DNA of 55,690 bases from Amphritea sp. Its GTDB lineage: Bacteria > Pseudomonadota > Gammaproteobacteria > Pseudomonadales > Balneatricaceae. Shown piece by piece: positions 8,750-18,810 of this stretch. The stretch's first letter is position 1. Every line of letters starts with the position of its first letter. The position numbers and the translations under genes are program-made. The stretch covers positions 1 through 55,690 of the forward strand of contig JAOXSA010000058.1 of the NCBI GenBank assembly GCA_025800245.1, written 5' to 3'. The notes beneath the pieces are model-generated. The model made no database searches. It was not told the DNA's origin and saw only the letters and a program-made list of their open reading frames with translations.

Positions 8750-9736
8750 ATGTTTCAGATCGGACATCACACCATTGACAGTCAGGTTATTCTGGCACCG
8801 ATGGCCGGTGTAACCGACCTCCCGTTCCGTCAGCTGTGCAAACAGCTCGGTGCAGGAATGGTTGTTTCCGAAATGATCACCGCCGATACCCGCCTCTGGA
8901 ATACCCGCAAATCCAGCTATCGTCTGCAAAAAGACGAAAACGATGATCTTCGCGTTGTTCAGATCGCCGGTGGCGACCCTGAAATGATGGCAGAAGCTGC
9001 CCGTGTTAATGCCGCCAACGGCGCTCATATTATCGATATCAATATGGGCTGTCCGGCTAAAAAGGTATGCAATAAAGCAGCAGGTTCTGCGCTACTGAAA
9101 GATGAGCAGTTGGTCACTGAAATACTTCAGGCGACTGTTGCTGCTGTCGACATTCCGGTGACGCTTAAAATCCGAACCGGCTGGGATACTGATCATCGTA
9201 ATGGCGTCACCGTTGCACGAATAGCTGAAGATGCAGGTATCCAGGCATTAGCGGTGCATGGCCGTACCCGCGCCTGTGGCTACAAAGGGGAAGCGGAATA
9301 CGACACCATCGCCCGCATTCGTGAAGCAATTGATCTGCCGTTATACGCTAACGGTGATATCAATTCTCCACAAAAAGCCCGTCAGGTTCTCGAGCACACC
9401 GGTGCCGATGCCGTGATGATGGGACGCTCTGCTCAGGGGAATCCGTGGATTTTCAGAGAGATTTCTCATTATCTGAAAACCGGGCAGCTACTACCTCCAC
9501 CGTCTGTCAGCGAAGTGCGCGATACTCTGCTGAACCACACCCAGTCTCTGTACCGTTTTTATGACGACTATCTGGGTGTACGGATCGCGCGTAAGCACGT
9601 GGGGTGGTATCTGAAGAACAAGCAGGGCGCAGAGCAATTCCGTAAAGAATTTAATCAATTAGAAGAAACCGCACAGCAACAGAATGCTATCAGGGCTTAT
9701 TTCGATACCCTGGAACAGGCTGAACAAGCAGCTTGA
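8750..9736 (+). CDS. dusB: tRNA-dihydrouridine synthase B
   Basis: DusB is an FMN enzyme that reduces uridine to dihydrouridine in tRNA. The 328 residues include the N-terminal ILAPMAGVTDLPFRQLC, the active-site block NMGCPAKKVCNKAAGSALL (with the catalytic Cys in VCNK), KIRTGWD, the VHGRTR block and the FMN-binding MMGRSAQGNPWIF motif. It lies immediately upstream of fis (22 nt), the conserved dusB-fis operon. Confidence 0.96.
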   Translation: MFQIGHHTIDSQVILAPMAGVTDLPFRQLCKQLGAGMVVSEMITADTRLWNTRKSSYRLQKDENDDLRVVQIAGGDPEMMAEAARVNAANGAHIIDINMGCPAKKVCNKAAGSALLKDEQLVTEILQATVAAVDIPVTLKIRTGWDTDHRNGVTVARIAEDAGIQALAVHGRTRACGYKGEAEYDTIARIREAIDLPLYANGDINSPQKARQVLEHTGADAVMMGRSAQGNPWIFREISHYLKTGQLLPPPSVSEVRDTLLNHTQSLYRFYDDYLGVRIARKHVGWYLKNKQGAEQFRKEFNQLEETAQQQNAIRAYFDTLEQAEQAA

Positions 9737-9758
9737 GCGACGGTTCATTTTTGAGTTT

Positions 9759-10049
9759 ATGCAAGTGGATAACAATACATTGAATACACAAGTAACTGCA
9801 CCAGAAAACATCGATGTTCAGGAACGTACACTGCGCGACAGCGTACAGGTCTCCATGCACAACTACTTTCGCCAGCTTGACGGCCAGCCGGTGACCGATG
9901 TTTACCAGATGGTGCTGTCTGAAATTGAGGCCCCTCTGTTTGAAGCGGTAATGGCATACACCCGCGACAACCAGACCAAAGCATCTGAAGTGCTGGGCCT
10001 GAACCGTGGCACACTTCGTAAGAAGCTGAAGCAGTACGGTTTGCTGTAA
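9759..10049 (+). CDS. fis: Nucleoid-associated protein Fis
   Basis: Fis is a DNA-bending nucleoid protein that activates rRNA promoters and supports site-specific recombination. The 96-residue product matches Fis in length and pattern: a variable N-terminus, then TLRDSVQVSMHNYFRQLDGQ, and the C-terminal helix-turn-helix NQTKASEVLGLNRGTLRKKL. The open frame extends upstream into dusB, but the ATG at 9759 gives the normal Fis length and lies after the dusB stop. It is probably transcribed with dusB. Confidence 0.95.
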   Translation: MQVDNNTLNTQVTAPENIDVQERTLRDSVQVSMHNYFRQLDGQPVTDVYQMVLSEIEAPLFEAVMAYTRDNQTKASEVLGLNRGTLRKKLKQYGLL

Positions 10050-10087
10050 CCCGATTCCTTCATTTAACTGACGCAGAAGATTAAACC

Positions 10088-11671
10088 ATGGCAGAGCAGA
10101 AAATCACTCCGGTACGTCGCGCACTGATCAGTGTTTCCGACAAAACAGGTATCGTTGAATTCGCCCAGGCACTGAGCCAGCGCGGCGTTGAGATTCTTTC
10201 CACAGGCGGCACATACAAGCTGCTGAAAGATAACGATATCCCGGCAATCGAAGTCTCCGACTACACCGGTTTCCCGGAAATGATGGACGGCCGGGTGAAA
10301 ACCCTGCATCCAAAAGTACACGGTGGCATTCTGGGCCGTCGTGGCACTGACGATGCGATCATGTCTGAGCACGGCATCACGCCGATCGATATGGTGGTGG
10401 TTAACCTGTACCCATTCGAACAGACTATCGCTCGCCCTGACTGCGATCTGCCAATGGCTATCGAGAACATCGATATCGGCGGTCCGACCATGGTTCGCTC
10501 TGCAGCGAAAAACCACAAAGACGTTGCTATCGTTGTTGCTGCCAGCAACTACGACCGTATCATCAAAGAACTGGACGAACAGCAGGGTCTGACTCATCCA
10601 ACTCGTTTTGATCTGGCGGTACAGGCGTTTGAACACACCGCTGCTTACGACGGTATGATCGCGAACTACCTGGGTGCTATCACCGACGGCACTGAAGAAG
10701 AGCCAGCGGACTTCCCTCGCACCTTCAACACCCAGTTCGTTAAAGCACAAGAGATGCGTTACGGTGAGAACCCGCATCAGAAAGCAGCATTCTATGTTGA
10801 ATCGACCCCGGCTGAAGCCAGTGTTTCCACTGCCCGTCAGCTGCAGGGTAAGGAACTGTCTTTCAACAACGTTGCTGATACCGATGCCGCTCTGGAATGC
10901 GTTAAGCCATTCAAAGAGCCTGCCTGCGTTATCGTTAAACACGCTAACCCATGCGGTGTAGCGATCGGTGAAAACATTCTGGAAGCCTACAACAAAGCAT
11001 TCCAGACCGATCCAACCTCTGCTTTCGGCGGCATCATCGCATTCAACCGCGAGCTGGATGCAACCACTGCACAAGCGATTGTTGATCGTCAGTTCGTTGA
11101 AGTAATCATTGCGCCAAGCGTGACTCAGGAAGCTTCCGACATTGTTGCAGGTAAGCCGAACGTACGTCTGCTGGCGTGCGGTGAATGGTCTGCTGACCGT
11201 GCCCGTCGTTTTGACTACAAGCGTGTTAACGGCGGCCTGCTGGTTCAGGATCAGGATCTGGGCATGGTCGATGCTACGGGCCTGAAAATCGTTAGCCAGG
11301 TACAGCCAACTGAACAGGAGATCCGTGATCTGCTGTTCTGCTGGGAAGTAGCTAAATTCGTTAAGTCTAACGCGATTGTTTACGCTAAAGACGGCCAGAC
11401 AATCGGTATCGGTGCCGGCCAGATGAGCCGCGTATACAGCGCCAAGATTGCCGGTATCAAAGCGGCAGACGAAGGTCTGGAAGTGAAGGGTTCTGTCATG
11501 GCATCTGACGCATTCTTCCCGTTCCGCGACGGTATCGATGCAGCTGCTGCTGCCGGCATCAAAGCGGTTATCCAGCCAGGCGGTTCCATGCGCGACGAGG
11601 AAGTGATCGACGCCGCTAACGAACATGGCATGGCGATGGTCTTCACCGGTATGCGCCATTTCCGCCACTAA
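10088..11671 (+). CDS. purH: Bifunctional AICAR formyltransferase / IMP cyclohydrolase
   Basis: PurH catalyses the last two steps of IMP synthesis. The 527-residue protein has the N-terminal cyclohydrolase MGS-like domain ([39 protein letters not shown]) and the C-terminal formyltransferase domain ([39 protein letters not shown], and the terminal [18 protein letters not shown]). A terminator follows. A 538-residue minus-strand frame spans the whole gene but is a shadow. Confidence 0.98.
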   Translation: MAEQKITPVRRALISVSDKTGIVEFAQALSQRGVEILSTGGTYKLLKDNDIPAIEVSDYTGFPEMMDGRVKTLHPKVHGGILGRRGTDDAIMSEHGITPIDMVVVNLYPFEQTIARPDCDLPMAIENIDIGGPTMVRSAAKNHKDVAIVVAASNYDRIIKELDEQQGLTHPTRFDLAVQAFEHTAAYDGMIANYLGAITDGTEEEPADFPRTFNTQFVKAQEMRYGENPHQKAAFYVESTPAEASVSTARQLQGKELSFNNVADTDAALECVKPFKEPACVIVKHANPCGVAIGENILEAYNKAFQTDPTSAFGGIIAFNRELDATTAQAIVDRQFVEVIIAPSVTQEASDIVAGKPNVRLLACGEWSADRARRFDYKRVNGGLLVQDQDLGMVDATGLKIVSQVQPTEQEIRDLLFCWEVAKFVKSNAIVYAKDGQTIGIGAGQMSRVYSAKIAGIKAADEGLEVKGSVMASDAFFPFRDGIDAAAAAGIKAVIQPGGSMRDEEVIDAANEHGMAMVFTGMRHFRH

Positions 11672-11683
11672 GCAAAACACCGA

Positions 11684-11714
11684 AAGCCTGCCTGCTCTGT
11701 AGCGGCAGGCTTTT
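11684..11714 (+). terminator. Rho-independent terminator after purH
   Basis: A 9-bp perfect stem AAGCCTGCC/GGCAGGCTT (11684-11692 and 11704-11712) with an 11-nt loop is followed by TT. It separates purH from purD. Confidence 0.88.
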
Positions 11715-11790
11715 CTGTTTTCTGCGCTGAACGCTTACAAAGCACAGAGCGGAAATACAGAACATACAGTACAAAGCATAAGGTACAGAT

Positions 11791-13074
11791 ATGAACATTT
11801 TAGTAATTGGTTCCGGCGGTCGTGAGCATGCTCTGGCATGGCAGGCAGCTCAGGACAGCCAGGTTGAGAAAGTCTTCGTTGCTCCGGGTAACGCCGGTAC
11901 CGCCACTGAACCAAAACTGGAAAACGTTGCCATCGATGTGATGGATCAGGACGCACTGGTTGCTTTCGCTAAAGATAATGCTGTTGCACTGACCATCGTT
12001 GGCCCTGAAGCGCCACTGGTTGAAGGTATCGTTGACCGTTTTGCCAGCGAAGGCCTGCGTTGCTTCGGCCCGAGCCAAGGTGCTGCACAACTGGAAGGTT
12101 CCAAAGCCTTCACTAAGGACTTCCTGGAACGCCAGCAGATCCCGACGGCTGAATACCAGAACTTCACCGAGATTGAGCCAGCACTGGCTTATCTGCGTGA
12201 AAAAGGCGCGCCTATCGTGGTGAAAGCCGACGGTCTGGCGGCTGGCAAAGGTGTTATCGTTGCGATGACCCTGGAAGAAGCTGAAGACGCTGTGAAAGAT
12301 ATGCTGGCCGGTAATGCCTTCGGCGAAGCGGGCCACCGCGTCGTGATCGAAGAGTTCCTGGAAGGAGAAGAAGCCAGCTTTATCGTGATGGTTGACGGTA
12401 CCAATGTACTGCCGATGGCTACCAGCCAGGACCACAAGCGTGTCGGTAATGGCGATACTGGCCTGAATACCGGTGGTATGGGTGCATACTCCCCGGCTCC
12501 GGTTGTGACACCAGAGATCGATCAGCGCATCATGGAGCAGGTCATTCTGCCAACCGTTAAGGGCATGGCTGAAGAAGGCAACACGTATGTTGGCTTCCTG
12601 TACGCAGGCCTGATGATCACTGCTGACGGTACACCGAAAGTGATTGAATATAACTGCCGCTTTGGTGATCCGGAAACCCAGCCAATTATGCTGCGTCTGA
12701 AATCCAGCATCGTTGAACTTTGCAACGCAGCACTGGATGGCAAACTGGACCAGACCACTGCGGAATGGGATGAGCGCTCTGCTGTAGGTGTTGTTCTGGC
12801 GGCAGGCGGTTACCCGGGCAGCTATGCTAAGGGCGATGTTATCTCACTGCCCGAAGCGACTGCAGAAGGTACCAAGGTATTCCACGCAGGTACGGCGCTG
12901 AAAGACGGTCAGATCGTCACTAGCGGTGGCCGCGTACTGTGCGCCACAGCAATGGGTAACAGTGTTACCGAAGCCCAGCAACGTGCTTACGAGCTGGTTA
13001 AGCAGATCGACTGGAACGGTATGTTCCACCGCGACGATATCGCTTACCGGGCGATTGAACGCGAACAGGCATAA
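11791..13074 (+). CDS. purD: Phosphoribosylamine-glycine ligase (GAR synthetase)
   Basis: PurD ligates glycine to phosphoribosylamine with ATP in purine synthesis. The 427-residue ATP-grasp protein starts with MNILVIGSGGREHALAWQ, and has VVKADGLAAGKGV, the VIEEFLEGEEAS block, QDHKRVGNGDTGLNTGGMGAYSPAP, and the metal-binding EYNCRFGDPETQ. It is separated from purH by a terminator and about 75 bp, so it probably has its own promoter, unlike the purHD operon of enterics. Confidence 0.98.
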   Translation: MNILVIGSGGREHALAWQAAQDSQVEKVFVAPGNAGTATEPKLENVAIDVMDQDALVAFAKDNAVALTIVGPEAPLVEGIVDRFASEGLRCFGPSQGAAQLEGSKAFTKDFLERQQIPTAEYQNFTEIEPALAYLREKGAPIVVKADGLAAGKGVIVAMTLEEAEDAVKDMLAGNAFGEAGHRVVIEEFLEGEEASFIVMVDGTNVLPMATSQDHKRVGNGDTGLNTGGMGAYSPAPVVTPEIDQRIMEQVILPTVKGMAEEGNTYVGFLYAGLMITADGTPKVIEYNCRFGDPETQPIMLRLKSSIVELCNAALDGKLDQTTAEWDERSAVGVVLAAGGYPGSYAKGDVISLPEATAEGTKVFHAGTALKDGQIVTSGGRVLCATAMGNSVTEAQQRAYELVKQIDWNGMFHRDDIAYRAIEREQA

Positions 13075-13099
13075 AACCTGTAGTAAAAACTGTTTCAGA

Positions 13100-13124
13100 A
13101 AGGAGCCTTAAGGGCTCCTTTTTT
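13100..13124 (+). terminator. Rho-independent terminator after purD
   Basis: The stem AAGGAGCC/GGCTCCTT (13100-13107 and 13113-13120) with a 5-nt loop is followed by a T run. Confidence 0.92.
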
Positions 13125-13327
13125 ATTGCCTGCAGGCCTCCTGACACCTATTTCCAACAGACACAGACTCTACTTTGCTCACTCAGCCCACCTATCTGCT
13201 GCAACCGCATCGTGATTCGCTGCCCGGAATCACTATTCAGGGCTTACCCTAGGTCGATTTCCAGTTATAATCGAGCGCTACGGCAGTATTCGACTCGCAG
13301 TATCAACTCGTCTCAGACAACCGGGAA

Positions 13328-14845
13328 ATGGAACAGATTCGCATGGCAACACTCAGCAAGTTCAGACAGCTATATCCAACAGCGATGAAAAAAGTCCCAC
13401 TGGCGATAGCCATTGGTCTGCTGAGCTACAACGCCTCCTCCTACGCTGCGGATAACAGCAGCTACTGTCTCAGCGCCGGATCTGAAAACAATTACGCCTG
13501 CGATAAAGCGGTTCAGATCAAAACCGATCAGGCCGATATTGATGCCAAACTGAACGAACTGAATCGCTGGCTTGAAGATGAAGAACAGGCGAAAGTCGGA
13601 CCACAGTCGAAAACCTCTCAGCCCACTTCTGCCGACCTGCGAGCCAAGATTGAGACCAACTCTGCACTGCTGGCCGAAGAACTCAGACAAGCGAAAGTTC
13701 TGCAGGCAAAAGGTAACTATCAGGGGGCATTTGACCGGGTCAATACCTATCTGAGCAGCAACCCGAAAGACCCGAATGCCTGGCTACTCTATGGCGTCTC
13801 GCTGATGAATCAGAATAAGCTGACTGAAGCCTCTGATATCTTCTCTAAACTGATTCAGCTGTATCCGGATGCACCAGAGCCTTACAACAACCTGGCAGCC
13901 GTTTATGCCCGTCAGGGAAACAATGAAAAAGCCGTGGAAACCCTGCTACAGGCATTTGAGACTCATCCCAGCTATGCCCAGGTCCAGCAGAACCTGAAGT
14001 CTGTTTACGCCGCTCTGGCAACCCAGGCCTACAATCGTGCTCTGGACCTGGACAACAGCCAGGCACCGGCCCGTGCCAGACTGGCTATTCTCGATCAGGT
14101 CTATCAGTCAAACCCTATTCCTCAGGCGGTAGCAGCTGAACCCGCTGCGATCGCTGCTGCTCCGGTCAGCTCTGCTCCCGCAACAGCGGCTGCAAAACCA
14201 GAAAGTACCGCACCGGTTGCACCTGCTGAAACAGCAGAATTGGTGATTGAAGAACGTGATGTCTCCGAAGGCATTGTACCGGTCTACGAAGATGAAAACG
14301 CTGTAGCAGATACACAGCAACCAGAATCAACAGCTCTGGCCAGCAACGAAACCGTTGAGAACGACAGTCCGGCGGTAGAACAACAGATAGCTGAACAGTC
14401 TGTAAGCACTGTTTCAAACCCGACAGTGGAACAATCAGAAGTACAACCAGATGCTCAGGAGGCGGAACAGGTCGCAGCTGCAGCGGTTAAAGTACTCGAT
14501 GACAACACCCGCTCCGATATCGAACAACTGATTAATGGCTGGGCTTCAGCCTGGTCCAGCCAGGACGTGCTGGCCTACCTGAACTATTACGCATACGGTT
14601 ATTCACCAAGTCAGGAAATCAGTCACACTCAGTGGCGTCAGGGCCGCAATAAGCGTCTGAAAAAACCAGCATTCATCAAGGTAACAGTGTCTGACATCTC
14701 GCTGGCAAAAATGGACGATGGCCGTATCAGAACTGTATTCCGTCAGGATTACCGCTCTAATACTTATCAGGATACTGTTTATAAAACACTGATTTTCAGT
14801 GAGCAGCAGGACGGTTGGAAAATCGCCGCCGAGACGACGCTCTGA
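13328..14845 (+). CDS. Secreted TPR protein with NTF2-like C-terminal domain
   Basis: The 505-residue protein has an N-terminal hydrophobic segment (AIAIGLLSYNASSYA) fitting a signal peptide if translation starts at the internal ATG at 13385 or after a short extension. A TPR region lies at about 115-260 (GNYQGAFDRVNTYLSSNPKDPNAWLLYG, then two more repeats). An Ala/Pro/Glu-rich linker (about 265-390) leads to a C-terminal NTF2-like domain (about 390-505) ending WKIAAETTL. The convergent L,D-transpeptidase gene ends in a similar domain, so a periplasmic cell-envelope role is likely. A TATAAT hexamer at 13266-13271 may belong to its promoter. The start is uncertain between 13328, 13343 and 13385. 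Confidence 0.75.
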   Translation: MEQIRMATLSKFRQLYPTAMKKVPLAIAIGLLSYNASSYAADNSSYCLSAGSENNYACDKAVQIKTDQADIDAKLNELNRWLEDEEQAKVGPQSKTSQPTSADLRAKIETNSALLAEELRQAKVLQAKGNYQGAFDRVNTYLSSNPKDPNAWLLYGVSLMNQNKLTEASDIFSKLIQLYPDAPEPYNNLAAVYARQGNNEKAVETLLQAFETHPSYAQVQQNLKSVYAALATQAYNRALDLDNSQAPARARLAILDQVYQSNPIPQAVAAEPAAIAAAPVSSAPATAAAKPESTAPVAPAETAELVIEERDVSEGIVPVYEDENAVADTQQPESTALASNETVENDSPAVEQQIAEQSVSTVSNPTVEQSEVQPDAQEAEQVAAAAVKVLDDNTRSDIEQLINGWASAWSSQDVLAYLNYYAYGYSPSQEISHTQWRQGRNKRLKKPAFIKVTVSDISLAKMDDGRIRTVFRQDYRSNTYQDTVYKTLIFSEQQDGWKIAAETTL

Positions 14846-14867
14846 TCAATACTTACTGTGTATAAAC

Positions 14868-14894
14868 AAAAAAACCGCCAATGGCGGTTTTTTT
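14868..14894. terminator. Bidirectional terminator between the TPR protein and the L,D-transpeptidase
   Basis: The stem AACCGCC/GGCGGTT (14873-14879 and 14883-14889) with loop AAT is flanked by an A run on the left and a T run on the right, so it can serve both convergent genes. Confidence 0.9.
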
Positions 14895-14928
14895 GTGTCT
14901 GAACCTGTCGCTCGGATCGGCTCTGCTC

Positions 14929-16152
14929 TTAAGGCTTACCCCGATGCGGCTGGCCTTCATAGGCGATCTTCCAACGACCATTTTCCTGAATCCAGTACTG
15001 GCGCTTCAGATCGGTACCACTGTAATTATCGCTGCTGTAGGTCTGCGTGAATGTCGCGATAAACATATCCTGTTTATCCGGGTGCTGGTAAATACTCAGA
15101 TCCTTCACTTCAATATCAATAAAGGATTTACTGGAGTTCACCCGACGCTTATGCGCCGCGAAGCGGTTGTAATTCATACTGCCGTTATCAAAACCCGATG
15201 AGTAATTTGCCAGATAACGATCATTATTCAGACTTTCCCAGTCCTGCTGCCAGTTATCAACAACCTGACGGAAAGCTTCGCGCTTAGAAGCCCACTCTTC
15301 CTGTGGCAGCCATTCGTACTGAGTGCCGATCAGAACCGGGGTGGACTCGAAATCCACAATGCCATCCAGCTCGGTGAAGTGGCCATTACTCAGCGAGATA
15401 CAGCCTTCGCTGGCTTGCGGTGGACGACTGAAAGTATCTTTTGGCGAACCGTGTACCCAGATACCACTGCCGGTATTGCCCAACCGGACATCCCAGGCAT
15501 TAGGATAGTTGATCGGCAACGCTCCGGTACCATAGCGCTGCGGTAACTCCTCGTCAGTCAGACGGCCGGTCGTAAAATACACGCCCAGCGGAGTACGCAG
15601 ATCGCCCCGCTTGCGCTTATCCACACCACCACGGCCGTAAGACACATAGTAATCTTTAATCAGCACCGGCAGCCCGCTCTGATTTTCAAACAGATAAAGG
15701 CGTGACAGATTGGTATCAATCACGATCACATGTTCCTGATCATCTGACATCTGTAGCAGACTGCCCGGGATAGTACCCGGCTCTGGCTTATACTGCGCTA
15801 TACTGAGTCGTGCCCGGGCTTCATTAATAAGCCCCTGCAGGGTTTTCTGATCACTGCGACCATTATTACCAACTGCAACCAGCGAACCACTCTGCGAAGC
15901 CAGCAGGTCTGCGTAGATAAGCTGTGCCAGTTTAAAGTCCGGCTGTTCTTTCACCAGCGTACGTAACTTCTCAACGGCACCACCGACCTGATGCTGCTGC
16001 AGATCGCCAAGACTGGCCAGCAACAGGGTTTCCTGATCAATATCGCTTACTTTATCCTGCGCCACTGAGATCAGTGGCAACGCAGCACACAGTAACGATA
16101 ACAGCGTTCTGCGAAACGGCTTCTTCAGAAAATCAGCAGAGTGTTTGTTCAT
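14929..16152 (-). CDS. L,D-transpeptidase (YkuD family) with NTF2-like C-terminal domain
   Basis: The 407-residue protein has a signal peptide (LLSLLCAALPLISVAQ), an N-terminal helical region (about 35-140), a YkuD catalytic domain (about 140-270) and an NTF2-like C-terminal domain (about 290-400). Catalytic motifs are WVHGSP and SEGCISLSN with the active-site Cys. The family makes 3-3 peptidoglycan cross-links or attaches lipoproteins to peptidoglycan. It converges with the TPR protein gene, which carries a similar C-terminal domain. Which of the L,D-transpeptidase activities it has cannot be told from sequence. Confidence 0.88.
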   Translation of the reverse strand: MNKHSADFLKKPFRRTLLSLLCAALPLISVAQDKVSDIDQETLLLASLGDLQQHQVGGAVEKLRTLVKEQPDFKLAQLIYADLLASQSGSLVAVGNNGRSDQKTLQGLINEARARLSIAQYKPEPGTIPGSLLQMSDDQEHVIVIDTNLSRLYLFENQSGLPVLIKDYYVSYGRGGVDKRKRGDLRTPLGVYFTTGRLTDEELPQRYGTGALPINYPNAWDVRLGNTGSGIWVHGSPKDTFSRPPQASEGCISLSNGHFTELDGIVDFESTPVLIGTQYEWLPQEEWASKREAFRQVVDNWQQDWESLNNDRYLANYSSGFDNGSMNYNRFAAHKRRVNSSKSFIDIEVKDLSIYQHPDKQDMFIATFTQTYSSDNYSGTDLKRQYWIQENGRWKIAYEGQPHRGKP

Positions 16153-16657
16153 GTTCTAAGTTCAGCTGCTCAGATATCAGTAGGATTAGAGATCGATTAT
16201 ACCCAGCTTCGCCGGATTACTGTAGTTTCAGCGTAATAACCGGCTAACAATTCAACATTTTAACGGCCTCAACGGCAGAAACTGAAGCCCCTGTCTGCAG
16301 GACCATTAAGTATTACTCACTGATTGCCCCCTATAATTCTGCCAGTAGCACTTTTTACCCTGAAAGCAAGGCAGAATTTCAGATATTTTTTTCAGCCTCT
16401 GACTGTAAATCAGCATGAAACCAGGGGGCTTTCTTCCAGCCCCTGCCAGCACTGAATTTAACGCACCGCAACATGAATAAAATTCCAGCAAGAAGCTACC
16501 CTGCTCTCTCCTGTTCGCTGTTTTCGTCCCTGAACTTTCCTGGGGACTGTGCTATCCAAAAGGTGAGCCGATCCAAAAGATTGGTCGTATTTGTTTTATA
16601 AAGAACAGAAATTTTCAGGTTGTTTCCAGAGTTAAGACGCGTGCGGAGGATCCCGAC
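16153..16657. other. 505-bp intergenic region upstream of the leucine dehydrogenase operon
   Basis: No convincing gene is present; a 61-codon minus-strand frame (16306-16491) lacks any protein-like features. The region must carry the divergent promoters of the L,D-transpeptidase gene and the leucine dehydrogenase operon. I cannot place clear promoter hexamers or operators. Confidence 0.5.
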
Positions 16658-17704
16658 ATGTTTGAACAAATGGGAAGCGCCGGCTTACAGGATCTGCACT
16701 TTTGTCAGGATCCACAGACCGGCCTACAGGCAATAATCGCCATCCACGATACCCTCAGGGGCCCGGCCATCGGTGGCTGCCGCTTTATCGGCTACCCATC
16801 AACGGATGCTGCTATCAATGACGCAATACGGCTGGCTAAGGGCATGAGTTACAAAGCCGCCTTGGCAGGCTTACCCCACGGTGGCGGCAAATCAGTGATT
16901 ATTCAACCGCCCCACATTCAGAACCGTGCCGCACTGATGCGGGCTTTTGGCCACTTTGTCGATAGCCTTCAGGGACGCTATATCACCGCCATGGACAGCG
17001 GCACTCAGGTCAGTGACATGGACAATATCGCTGAAAGTACGCCTTACGTCACCTGCACCAGCGCAATGGGAGATCCATCACCTTCCACAGCCCAGGGCGT
17101 TTTTGCCGGAATTCGGGCCAGTATTCGCTTTCTGGATGGCACTGATGATCTGAATCACATTCATGTTGCTATTCAGGGTTTAGGTCATGTTGGCTACGCT
17201 GTAGCAAGTCTGTTGCATCAGGCCGGGGCACAACTGACAGTGACCGACATCGACATGCTGCGTGTACAGCAGGCGGTAAAAGAATTTGACGCCAGAGCCG
17301 TCAGTCCCGATGAGATTTACGCCGTTAAAGCCGACCTGTTCTGCCCTTGTGGACTGGGTGGCATCATCAATCAGCAGACTCTGCCGCAATTACAGTTCCG
17401 CTGTATAGCCGGTTCTGCTAACAACCAACTGGCCGACGATGACTCAGGTATGGCACTGCATCAACAGGGCATTCTTTATGCGCCAGATTATCTGATCAAT
17501 GCCGGTGGGCTGATCTTTGTCGCACTACAGCACGCGCATTATCAGGATCAGGTGATTCAGCAGAAAATACTCGCCATTGATGAATCGCTACATGAGCTCT
17601 ACCAGCATGCCAGAGCTGATAACCAACCCACTAATCTGATAGCCGATCAGCGCGCCGAAGCCATTCTGGAAGCGGCAGCCCGTACCCAGCATGAAGCGGC
17701 TTGA
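16658..17704 (+). CDS. Leucine dehydrogenase (Leu/Phe/Val dehydrogenase family)
   Basis: This 348-residue NAD-dependent enzyme deaminates branched-chain amino acids to 2-oxoacids. The N-terminal domain has the substrate-binding and catalytic block LAKGMSYKAALAGLPHGGGKSVI with the conserved lysines. The C-terminal domain has the NAD-binding loop IQGLGHVGYAVASLL and the GSANNQL motif. GGAGGA precedes the ATG at good spacing. Its 3' end lies just upstream of E1alpha, E1beta and E2 genes, so it probably feeds 2-oxoacids to that complex. Leucine is the most likely substrate; valine or isoleucine may also be used. Confidence 0.9.
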   Translation: MFEQMGSAGLQDLHFCQDPQTGLQAIIAIHDTLRGPAIGGCRFIGYPSTDAAINDAIRLAKGMSYKAALAGLPHGGGKSVIIQPPHIQNRAALMRAFGHFVDSLQGRYITAMDSGTQVSDMDNIAESTPYVTCTSAMGDPSPSTAQGVFAGIRASIRFLDGTDDLNHIHVAIQGLGHVGYAVASLLHQAGAQLTVTDIDMLRVQQAVKEFDARAVSPDEIYAVKADLFCPCGLGGIINQQTLPQLQFRCIAGSANNQLADDDSGMALHQQGILYAPDYLINAGGLIFVALQHAHYQDQVIQQKILAIDESLHELYQHARADNQPTNLIADQRAEAILEAAARTQHEAA

Positions 17705-17721
17705 ACAGCAGGAGGTTAATC

Positions 17722-18810
17722 ATGGAAACCGTATATCAGGCTCAGATTCACTACCGCAGCTACCTTTCCGACGAAGGCCATGCGCTGAACGAGCTGCCGT
17801 CCTGGGCTCAGTCCCCGGACACACTGGTGCGCTATTACCGCAATATGGTGCTGGCGCGTCAGCTGGATAACAAGATTATCGCCCTTCAGCGTACCGGTCA
17901 GATGGGGACTTACGCATCTTTACTGGGATCAGAGGCGATCGATGCCGTTATTGGCGATCTGATGCTGGCCGACGATGTGCTGGTGCCTTATTACCGGAAC
18001 CACGCCCTGCAGATGCTGAGAGGTCTGGCCCTTTCAGACATGCTCAGCTACTGGGGTGGCGATGAACGGGGCAACTCATCAGTCAAAATGGCTCAGGATT
18101 TCCCCAACGCAGTACCTATCGCCACTCAGGCTCTGCATGCGACCGGTGTAGCCACAGCGTTCAAGATCCGTGGTGAGAAACGGGTCGCGGTCACTATTTG
18201 TGGTGATGGTGCGACGTCCAAGGGGGACTTCCTGGAAGCCCTCAATGTCGCCGGTGCCTGGCAGTTACCAGTGGTATTCGTCGTCAATAATAACCAGTGG
18301 GCGATCTCCGTACCGCGCAGCATTCAATGTGGTGCCCAGACACTGGCGCAGAAAGCGATCGGTGCAGGCATTCGCGGCGAACAGGTTGACGGCAACGATG
18401 TGATCGCCATGCATGAAGCCTTCGAAGAGGCGCTGAAACACGCCCGGGAAGGCAAAGGCGCAACGCTTATAGAAGCGATGAGTTATCGACTCTCAGACCA
18501 TACTACCGCCGACGATGCGACCCGTTACCGCGCTAATGAGGAGCTCAAAGCCGCTTGGGAAAAAGAACCGGTTAAACGGCTGCAGACCTTCCTGCATCAG
18601 CAGGGTTGGTGGAACGAAGTACAGGAACAGGCCTGGCAGAACGAAGTTAATCAGATCATTCAGGCCGGAGTGGATGAGTACCTGGCGATGCCACAGCAGC
18701 CGGTAGAAGATCTGATCGACTACCTCTATGCCGAACTACCCAAAGCACTGCAGGAACAGCGCCAGCGCCTGATCCGCAATGCCCAACCGGGAGGAAATCG
18801 TCATGAGTAA
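17722..18810 (+). CDS. 2-oxoacid dehydrogenase complex E1 component, alpha subunit
   Basis: The 362-residue thiamine-diphosphate enzyme subunit carries the ThDP/Mg motif GDGATSKGDFLEALNVAGAWQ to NNNQWAIS and the phosphorylation-loop-like YRLSDHTTADDATRYR. The frame is open from a TTG at 17701, but the ATG at 17722 is preceded by AGGAGG at ideal distance and is preferred. It overlaps E1beta by 8 nt. Family members act on pyruvate or branched-chain 2-oxoacids; the adjacent leucine dehydrogenase favours branched-chain substrates. Confidence 0.88.
   Translation: METVYQAQIHYRSYLSDEGHALNELPSWAQSPDTLVRYYRNMVLARQLDNKIIALQRTGQMGTYASLLGSEAIDAVIGDLMLADDVLVPYYRNHALQMLRGLALSDMLSYWGGDERGNSSVKMAQDFPNAVPIATQALHATGVATAFKIRGEKRVAVTICGDGATSKGDFLEALNVAGAWQLPVVFVVNNNQWAISVPRSIQCGAQTLAQKAIGAGIRGEQVDGNDVIAMHEAFEEALKHAREGKGATLIEAMSYRLSDHTTADDATRYRANEELKAAWEKEPVKRLQTFLHQQGWWNEVQEQAWQNEVNQIIQAGVDEYLAMPQQPVEDLIDYLYAELPKALQEQRQRLIRNAQPGGNRHE

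Noticed and set aside
10064-11680. 538-codon open frame on the minus strand across purH
   Set aside because: It lies antisense to a complete, well-conserved purH. The composition is that of a complement of a highly biased gene, and it has no recognisable domain or ribosome-binding site.
16306-16491. 61-codon minus-strand frame in the gap before leucine dehydrogenase
   Set aside because: No ribosome-binding site, no recognisable motif, and composition like the surrounding non-coding DNA.
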